DNA of 11,679 nt, from positions 1-11,679 of the forward strand of contig JAJRUR010000189.1 of the NCBI GenBank assembly GCA_024277695.1, written 5' to 3'. A program made the translations under genes and the position numbers. Every line of letters starts with the position of its first letter. Within the stretch, counting starts at the first letter, position 1. Below the pieces are notes generated by a model. That model saw nothing but the letters and a program-made list of their open reading frames with translations. It did not search any database and was not told the origin of the DNA. The DNA comes from Bacteroidota bacterium (lineage in GTDB: Bacteria; Bacteroidota; Bacteroidia; Chitinophagales; Saprospiraceae). This document shows positions 6,960 through 11,679 of the stretch, one piece after another.

Positions 6960-6999
6960 TCAGTTTTCTTGGTGACAACAATATATTTTAATAGTGGCT

Positions 7000-8250
7000 T
7001 TATTTAGAGCTCTCTTCTTTAAATTCTGCTTCTAATATTTTGATTACATCATCTATCGTTTCTTCTTCTAAGTCTGTACGTCGCACAAGCTCGTCTCGGC
7101 TCAAGGCCAATACAGATCGCGCACTGTCACAACCTATGTTTTTGAGTTCGTCGATGATCCACTCTTCGATTTCATCGGTAAACTCATCCAAGTCAACATC
7201 CTCTATTTCAAATTGATCCGTATCTCGATATACTTCTATCTCCAGATCTAAGAGGCGAGAGGCGAGTTTGATATTGGACCCTCCTCGTCCGATAGCCAAA
7301 GATACTTGATCCGGCTTTAAAAAAACCGATGCTTTGCCGTTTTCTTCGTCTATTTCTACAGAACTGACTTTGGCCGGCGTGAGTGCACGTTGTATGTAGA
7401 GTATTTTATTGGTTGTATAGTTGACTATATCAATATTTTCATTTCTAAGCTCTCGTACGATGCCGTGGATTCTAGATCCCTTCATCCCAACACAGGCTCC
7501 AACGGGATCGATGCGGTCGTCATAGGATTCGACAGCAACTTTGGCGCGGTCGCCGGGTATGCGCACGATTTTGTGAATGGTGATCAGATCATCTTCGATT
7601 TCGGGCACTTCTTGTTCCATCAATTTGGCCCAAAATTCATTGGCTGTTCTTGACATGATGATGATGGGGTTGTTATTGCGCATATCTACTTTGCGGATGA
7701 TTCCTCGTACCATTTCTCCTTTGCGGAAAAAATCTCCTTTGATGGTTTCACTTTTAGGGAGGACGATTTCATTTCCGGTGGCATCGTCCAATACTAGGAT
7801 CTCGCGTTTGAGTATCTGTTGTACTTCACCAACGACAATTTCTCCTACACGGTCTTGGTATTTTTTATAGATTTCGTCTTTTTCCAGGTCCATGATTCGG
7901 GCGATGAGGGTTTGGCGTGCCGCCATAATCGATCTACGCCCAAAATCTTCTAAAAAAAGTTGCTCGTAGCATTCCTCACCGATTTCATAATCTGCTTCTA
8001 TCTGTCTGGCTGCAGAGATGGATATCTGTTTGAGGTCGTCTGCTACTTCTCCGTCGGGGACTATCTCTCGCACGCGCCACAACTCCAAATCACCTTTTTG
8101 GATATTGACGATGATATCAAAGTTATCGTCTGAACCATATTTTTTGCGTATCAGGGTCCTAAAAACATCTTCTAATACCCTAACCATAGTGGGTCGGTCT
8201 ATGTTTTTGCCCGTCTTAAATTCTGAAAAAGTATCTACTAGATTCATCAT
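7000..8250 (-). CDS. nusA: Transcription termination/antitermination factor NusA
   Basis: NusA binds RNA polymerase and nascent RNA and controls pausing, intrinsic termination and antitermination. The 416-residue protein has the N-terminal polymerase-binding domain (about 1-125), an S1 domain (about 134-202), KH1 with DPVGACVGMKGSRI (248-261) and KH2 with SLAIGRGGSNIKLA (317-330). A short acidic C-terminal part (about 345-416) is rich in Asp/Glu and looks like a single helical AR-like or HhH repeat (LKNIGCDSARSVLALSRDEL). That is shorter than the two-repeat tail of the E. coli protein. It starts 7 nt after the rimP stop. Two adjacent ATG codons (8250 and 8247) make the exact start uncertain by one residue. 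Confidence 0.97.
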   Translation of the reverse strand: MMNLVDTFSEFKTGKNIDRPTMVRVLEDVFRTLIRKKYGSDDNFDIIVNIQKGDLELWRVREIVPDGEVADDLKQISISAARQIEADYEIGEECYEQLFLEDFGRRSIMAARQTLIARIMDLEKDEIYKKYQDRVGEIVVGEVQQILKREILVLDDATGNEIVLPKSETIKGDFFRKGEMVRGIIRKVDMRNNNPIIIMSRTANEFWAKLMEQEVPEIEDDLITIHKIVRIPGDRAKVAVESYDDRIDPVGACVGMKGSRIHGIVRELRNENIDIVNYTTNKILYIQRALTPAKVSSVEIDEENGKASVFLKPDQVSLAIGRGGSNIKLASRLLDLEIEVYRDTDQFEIEDVDLDEFTDEIEEWIIDELKNIGCDSARSVLALSRDELVRRTDLEEETIDDVIKILEAEFKEESSK

Positions 8251-8257
8251 AATATTA

Positions 8258-8731
8258 CTAAATTGACGCTTTTACAAAAGTTTTTTCTACTTCATTAAAT
8301 TTCATCACAAGTTTTTTTGTTTTTTTAAGTTTCTTTTTTCCTTGTTTTTCTATATATTTTTTTTCTAATATTAGTTCATCTCCTAATATATCGACCAGTT
8401 TTGCTTTGATTCGATCACCTGATTTGGTCAGGATCTCCAGGTTTCGACCTAAATGCTGCGGATATTGGCGCAAATAGGCGAGGGGTTCTTTGATCCCGGG
8501 AGAAGATACTTCTAGAATATAATCATCACGAAGATTCTCCAATTGGTCGAGGTAAGGCTCCAAATACCTGCTGATCTTAGTACAAACCCCTAGGCTGATC
8601 CCTCGATCGCCATCTATAAATACCTGTATGCGCTGAGGACCACTTTTGGTCCTTATCAGAAAATAATCCGAAAAGTCATCCTCTTCAAATTTTTTCTCTA
8701 ATAGTTCCGCTATATAGGCTTTTATGTCCAT
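8258..8731 (-). CDS. rimP: Ribosome maturation factor RimP
   Basis: RimP is needed for maturation of the 30S subunit. The protein shows the family signature in order: RIQVFIDGDRGISLGVC, an IS-rich helix (TKISRYLEPYLDQLENL) and YILEVSSPGIKEPL, followed by the basic C-terminal SH3-like domain with a Lys-rich end. I chose ATG at 8731, giving 157 residues; a GTG one codon earlier (8734) is in frame. A GGAG at 8744-8741 lies 9 nt before the ATG, a Shine-Dalgarno-like sequence unusual for this phylum. It is the first gene of the minus-strand rimP-nusA-infB-DUF2400 operon, and its leader holds a strong hairpin (8752-8779). Confidence 0.95.
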   Translation of the reverse strand: MDIKAYIAELLEKKFEEDDFSDYFLIRTKSGPQRIQVFIDGDRGISLGVCTKISRYLEPYLDQLENLRDDYILEVSSPGIKEPLAYLRQYPQHLGRNLEILTKSGDRIKAKLVDILGDELILEKKYIEKQGKKKLKKTKKLVMKFNEVEKTFVKASI

Positions 8732-8751
8732 CACAAGCTACTCCGTAAATA

Positions 8752-8779
8752 AAAAGAGGGAACAGCCGTTCCCTCTTTT
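8752..8779 (-). terminator. Intrinsic-terminator-like hairpin in the rimP leader (possible attenuator)
   Basis: A perfect 12-bp inverted repeat, AAAAGAGGGAAC at 8752-8763 and GTTCCCTCTTTT at 8768-8779, encloses a 4-nt loop. Read on the minus strand the stem ends in CTCTTTTTATTT, the U-rich tail of a Rho-independent terminator. It lies 20 nt before the rimP ATG and about 15 nt after the predicted -7 element of the operon promoter, so it would be in the 5' leader and not after a gene. A role in attenuation or in mRNA stability is inferred. It also has a T-run in the plus direction, but no plus-strand gene ends there. Confidence 0.75.
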
Positions 8780-8794
8780 CTCACTTTCTGGCTG

Positions 8795-8821
8795 CAAATA
8801 TACACATTATTTTATAGACAA
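8795..8821 (-). promoter_or_regulatory. Predicted promoter of the rimP-nusA-infB operon
   Basis: Read on the minus strand, 8802-8795 is TATATTTG, an exact match to the Bacteroidota -7 consensus TAnnTTTG. A TTG at 8821-8819 lies 16 bp upstream, slightly closer than the usual spacing of the -33 element. Transcription would start near 8790 and enter the hairpin leader. It interleaves with the divergent punA promoter. Confidence 0.55.
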
Positions 8822-8823
8822 TC

Positions 8824-8831
8824 TACCTTTG
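8824..8831 (+). promoter_or_regulatory. Predicted -7 element of the punA promoter
   Basis: TACCTTTG is an exact TAnnTTTG match, 18 nt upstream of the punA ATG. No good -33 TTTG is seen at the expected distance; that position falls on the -7 element of the opposing rimP promoter. The resulting leader would be only about 15 nt. Confidence 0.45.
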
Positions 8832-8849
8832 TTTTACAAATCGATAAGA

Positions 8850-9671
8850 ATGGATCAAATATTGCTTCAAGCCAAATCGACCGCTCGGCTCATCGAAGAA
8901 CGTAGTTCTTTGATACCTCAGCTAGCTCTTATCACGGGTACAGGGCTCTCTCATGTACTCGATGATATGAAGATAATCGATCGGTTTAGCTACTCATCTC
9001 TGCCCGGATTTGTTTATCCAACGGTCTCGAGTCACCGAGGTTCGTTGCTTATAGGTCAATGGGAAGAGGAGGATTTGCTGGTGCTTACAGGGCGTTCTCA
9101 TCGTTATGAGGGTCTTTCGATGGGAGAGATCACATTTCCCGTAAGGGTACTCCATGAATTGGGCATTCGTCAGATCATCATGTGCAATGTAGCCGGTGGT
9201 ATCCATCCGAAGTATCGAGCCGGTGACATCATCTTTGTGCAAGACCATATCTATTTGATGGGGCAGCATCCGCTCATCGGATCATCCGCGACTTCCTGTA
9301 TAGATGTATCCAAGGTTTATGATATGCAACTGCTACGATCCGGTGTAGAGTTTTGTGCCCATAATAGCATCCCTCATGGCATGGGGACATATGCCTGTCT
9401 GAGCGGACCTAGTCTCGAAACTCCGGCTGAGTACAAGTATCTTTATACACTAGGGGCTGATCTGGTTGGGATGTCCACCATTCCCGAGCTTTTGGTAGCG
9501 GCACAATTACAAATGAAAGTCACTGTGCTATCTATCGTATCCAACCTGTGTTATCCATTGGGTAGGATAGACAAAACCACCATCGAGGAGGTAATCCAAG
9601 TGGCAGAAGCAGCATTGCCCAATCTGAGGCTCGTACTAGGCCATCTGGTAGGGGTAGCCGGACGATCATAA
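8850..9671 (+). CDS. punA: Purine nucleoside phosphorylase (trimeric PNP/MTAP family)
   Basis: The enzyme splits purine nucleosides with phosphate into base and ribose-1-phosphate in purine salvage. The 273-residue protein carries the family motifs in order: a phosphate loop LITGTGLS (27-34), GRSHRYEG (81-88), TFPVRVLHELG (95-105), CNVAGGIHPKYRAGD (112-126), DHIYLMGQHPLIG (132-144), CLSGPSLETPAEY (183-195) and VGMSTIPELLVA (206-217). ATG at 8850 gives the expected family length; the frame is open further upstream to 8724, but that extension would run through the rimP leader hairpin. Two departures from the usual form are GTGLS in place of GSGLG in the phosphate loop and Ser83 where an aromatic residue is common (GRFHxYEG). 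Guanosine/inosine is the likely substrate; methylthioadenosine cannot be excluded. It is divergent from rimP. Confidence 0.9.
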   Translation: MDQILLQAKSTARLIEERSSLIPQLALITGTGLSHVLDDMKIIDRFSYSSLPGFVYPTVSSHRGSLLIGQWEEEDLLVLTGRSHRYEGLSMGEITFPVRVLHELGIRQIIMCNVAGGIHPKYRAGDIIFVQDHIYLMGQHPLIGSSATSCIDVSKVYDMQLLRSGVEFCAHNSIPHGMGTYACLSGPSLETPAEYKYLYTLGADLVGMSTIPELLVAAQLQMKVTVLSIVSNLCYPLGRIDKTTIEEVIQVAEAALPNLRLVLGHLVGVAGRS

Positions 9672-9713
9672 TTATCTATCAGAATGGATTTTTGGCCATC
9701 AACTGAAAAACTA

Positions 9714-9746
9714 TTGAAGATGATTAGCGTTTTTTAATTAGATTTG
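9714..9746 (+). promoter_or_regulatory. Predicted nadA promoter
   Basis: TAGATTTG at 9739-9746 matches the TAnnTTTG element exactly. TTG at 9714-9716 lies 22 bp upstream, within the spacing reported for Bacteroidota promoters. Transcription would begin near 9752, leaving a leader of about 24 nt. This indicates that nadA is transcribed separately from punA. Confidence 0.55.
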
Positions 9747-9775
9747 TAACGATTTAAATATGTAGAACAGGACTT

Positions 9776-10780
9776 ATGGGCCAATTAGAAGCAGCAAAAC
9801 AACAACTGGACAAAAACGGCTTTTTAGACATAGAAGTGGATCCCACACTTGATCTGGTAGAGGAAATCCGTCGACTCAAAAAAGAAAAGAATGCCATCAT
9901 TTTGGCTCATTACTATCAAGAATCGGAGATACAAGATATCGCTGACTATATCGGGGATAGTTTGGGACTATCACAACAAGCTGAGAAGACGGAGGCTGAT
10001 ATTATTGTATTTGCCGGAGTACACTTTATGGCTGAAACGGCCAAAATGCTCAATCCTACCAAAAAAGTTTTGCTCCCTGATCTGAAGGCGGGTTGCTCCC
10101 TGGCAGACTCTTGTCCTCCGCATTTGTTCAGAAAGTTCAAAGAAAAATATCCCGATCATGTCGTGATCAGCTATATCAACTGTACGGCTGAGCTCAAAAC
10201 CTTGACAGATATCTGCTGTACTTCGTCTAATGCACATCACATCATAGATAGTGTACCTCAAGATAAATCTATCATCTTTGCACCTGATCGCAATTTGGGA
10301 GAATACCTTAAGAAGAAAACCGGACGTGACTTATTATTGTGGAATGGCAGCTGTATAGTCCATGAGATCTTTTCTAACGAAAAAATAACTAAACTCCAAG
10401 AGCGTCATCCGGAAGCCAAGCTGATAGCGCATCCCGAATGTGAAGCGCATATCCTTGAAAAAGCTGATTTTATCGGATCTACCAGTGGGCTTCTACGCTA
10501 TTGTACCGAGTCATCAGCACAGATGTTTATTGTAGCTACCGAGGCGGGTATTATCCATCAGATGCAGCTCAAAAATCCTGAAAAAACATTCATTCCTGCA
10601 CCTCCTAACAACACTTGTGCTTGCAATGATTGTCCGTATATGAAACTCAACACCATGGAAAAGCTTTACCTTTGTATGCAATACGAGCTACCCGAGATAG
10701 TTCTGGAGGACTGGATTGTAGAGCAAGGTAGAGTATGCATAGATCGCATGCTGGATATCTCTGCCAAAGCCGGGCTTTAG
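9776..10780 (+). CDS. nadA: Quinolinate synthase A
   Basis: NadA condenses iminoaspartate with dihydroxyacetone phosphate to quinolinate in de novo NAD synthesis, using a [4Fe-4S] cluster. The 334-residue protein shows AHYYQESEIQDIADYIGDSL (44-63), FAGVHFMAETAKML (79-92), LPDLKAGCSLADSCPP (100-115), YINCTAELKTLTD (133-145), FAPDRNLG (168-175), WNGSCIVHE (189-197), AHPECE (218-223), GSTSGLL (234-240), ATEAGIIHQM (254-263) and CACNDCPYM (281-289). C107, C193 and a Cys of the C281/C283/C286 group, probably C286, are the expected cluster ligands and are all present. No nadB or nadC lies in the window. A small inverted repeat (AAAGC/GCTTT) overlaps the 3' end but is weak as a terminator. Confidence 0.97.
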   Translation: MGQLEAAKQQLDKNGFLDIEVDPTLDLVEEIRRLKKEKNAIILAHYYQESEIQDIADYIGDSLGLSQQAEKTEADIIVFAGVHFMAETAKMLNPTKKVLLPDLKAGCSLADSCPPHLFRKFKEKYPDHVVISYINCTAELKTLTDICCTSSNAHHIIDSVPQDKSIIFAPDRNLGEYLKKKTGRDLLLWNGSCIVHEIFSNEKITKLQERHPEAKLIAHPECEAHILEKADFIGSTSGLLRYCTESSAQMFIVATEAGIIHQMQLKNPEKTFIPAPPNNTCACNDCPYMKLNTMEKLYLCMQYELPEIVLEDWIVEQGRVCIDRMLDISAKAGL

Positions 10781-10831
10781 CGTTCTTTTTATGCCGAAAA
10801 GATATTTTTTAACCCTATAAACTGCTGACGA

Positions 10832-11662
10832 ATGAAGCACTTTAATCTTTGCATTCTCAGAGAGATCCTCGTCCTCTTTTTTATATCGTTTTTACCACTT
10901 CATATAGGAGCGCAAGAGCTTCGTTTGGGGGTAAAAGTAGGTAATAATGCCACGTTTTTGATAGGTAATGAGACTACTGCAAGTTTTGCAGATAGGTTTG
11001 AGCGAGGAAATGGATATCAACTAGGTATAGAGGCTAGTTATATGTTTTATCAAACGATAGGACTACTTGTTGAGAGTAGTTTTCAGAACAATGCCTTTGA
11101 CATCACGCAGGAAAAGATTGTAGATGTTTTACCTAATGGCAACACTGCCGTTGATGCATTGGTCAGTGAGCAGATTCAGGTCAAAAACGGGAGTTTGCGT
11201 TTTGGTCTATCCTTCTTATTTGACTTTGATCGATTTGATATCAGTGTGGGCTCCAATTTTGGTTTGCTCACGAGCTCAAAGGGGGATGTCCTTCGTGTAT
11301 ATCAAGATAGTCTTTCCGGATCTACTAGCGAAGAGCTGGACTATGATTTTCTCCAAGATGCGTCCGGTGAGGAGGGAGCTTATTGGGATCAGACGGTCGA
11401 TCAGGAACCCTTGTTTGATCGCCTCCAATTTGCCGGCAATCTAGCTTTTAGGATGGATTTGCTCGGGCGCTCGGGTTTGGAGGTGAAGAGCAATTATGGG
11501 TTTGGTGATATTGTCAATGACTTGACTCGGTCTGGCGGAGCGACATTTGGCAGACAACTCGATCTACTCCTCTCTCTCAAATATAGTTTTCCTATCAAGC
11601 GCAAGAAAGACAAGACAGATATAGAGAAAGTCGATGATGGCGATTTGCCAAAATTTGAATAA
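10832..11662 (+). CDS. Outer-membrane beta-barrel protein (PorT-like family)
   Basis: The 276-residue protein begins with a basic N-terminus and a hydrophobic segment (LVLFFISFLPLHIGA) with likely signal-peptidase cleavage around HIGA/QE, residues 27-28. The mature part alternates short strands with aromatic and Gly residues (LRLGVKVGNNATFL, YQLGIEASYMFYQTIGLLVE, GSLRFGLSFLFDF, FDISVGSNFGLL, LEVKSNYGFGDI, LLLSLKYSFPI). This fits a small beta-barrel of the outer_membrane_beta-barrel/PorT-like type. An acidic loop around residues 150-195 probably lies outside the barrel, and the C-terminus is a hydrophilic Lys/Asp-rich tail after the last strand, where many barrels end in an aromatic residue. 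The specific role, transport or otherwise, cannot be stated. It starts 51 nt after nadA. Confidence 0.75.
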   Translation: MKHFNLCILREILVLFFISFLPLHIGAQELRLGVKVGNNATFLIGNETTASFADRFERGNGYQLGIEASYMFYQTIGLLVESSFQNNAFDITQEKIVDVLPNGNTAVDALVSEQIQVKNGSLRFGLSFLFDFDRFDISVGSNFGLLTSSKGDVLRVYQDSLSGSTSEELDYDFLQDASGEEGAYWDQTVDQEPLFDRLQFAGNLAFRMDLLGRSGLEVKSNYGFGDIVNDLTRSGGATFGRQLDLLLSLKYSFPIKRKKDKTDIEKVDDGDLPKFE

Positions 11663-11675
11663 AAAGGAATCGCCA
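11638..11675. repeat. 8-bp inverted repeat across the stop of the beta-barrel gene
   Basis: TGGCGATT at 11638-11645 and AATCGCCA at 11668-11675 are perfect complements separated by 22 nt, spanning the stop codon at 11660-11662. It may fold into a weak 3' hairpin. The window ends four bases later, so no tail or continuation can be judged. Confidence 0.3.
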
Positions 11676-11679
11676 GGAA

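Noticed and set aside
5812..6975. A 387-codon open frame on the plus strand opposite the infB N-terminal part
   Set aside because: It is Ser/Phe/Leu-rich low-complexity sequence produced by reading the Lys/Glu/Pro-rich IF-2 linker backwards. infB is unmistakable on the other strand.
8763..8794. CAGCC/GGCTG complementarity between the rimP leader start and the hairpin loop as an antiterminator or pseudoknot
   Set aside because: The upstream partner lies directly after the -7 element and is probably not, or only partly, transcribed.
8724..8849. N-terminal extension of the phosphorylase frame
   Set aside because: It would run through the rimP leader hairpin and both promoters; the ATG at 8850 gives the normal family length.
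10766..10778. AAAGC/GCTTT inverted repeat at the end of nadA as a terminator
   Set aside because: Only a 5-bp stem with a 3-nt loop, overlapping the stop codon, and the T-run begins several bases later.

Overview
The window looks like a chromosomal segment of a member of the Bacteroidota. The grounds are exact copies of the phylum's -7 promoter element (TAnnTTTG) upstream of rimP, punA and nadA, few Shine-Dalgarno-like sequences before genes, a TIGR02757/DUF2400 protein, an outer-membrane beta-barrel of the PorT-like type, and an integrase remnant whose C-terminus has the form usual in that phylum. The exact class cannot be read from the sequence; Saprospiria or Flavobacteriia would both fit.

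Left third (about 1-3600): an AT-rich accessory region bracketed by two direct repeats of 248 bp (180-427 and 3351-3598) with only five mismatches and no gaps. Between them lie a truncated and frameshifted tyrosine recombinase C-terminus (428-657) that begins exactly at the edge of the first repeat, a small possible secreted ORF (741-935), one intact membrane glycosyltransferase of the GT39/ArnT-like type (1109-2653), an imperfect palindrome (2655-2729) and a decayed gene for a secreted protein (2730-3292, two in-frame stops and one frameshift). The right repeat includes the last 24 or so codons of the DUF2400 gene, so the left repeat is a second copy of that gene's 3' end and downstream flank. 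The layout resembles a decayed integrative element inserted at the 3' end of a protein-coding gene.

Middle (3526-8850, minus strand): a housekeeping operon in the order rimP, nusA, infB and a DUF2400 gene, tightly packed (7 nt between rimP and nusA, 40 nt between nusA and infB, 1-nt stop/start overlap between infB and DUF2400). It links ribosome maturation, transcription elongation/termination and translation initiation. Its leader carries a perfect 12-bp hairpin followed by a U-tract between the predicted promoter and rimP, which has the form of a transcription attenuator.

Right third (8850-11679, plus strand): a purine nucleoside phosphorylase gene divergent from rimP and sharing a compact promoter region with it, then nadA (quinolinate synthase, NAD synthesis) with its own predicted promoter, then an outer-membrane beta-barrel protein. 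These three look like separate housekeeping genes, not one pathway. No tRNA, rRNA or CRISPR array was seen.
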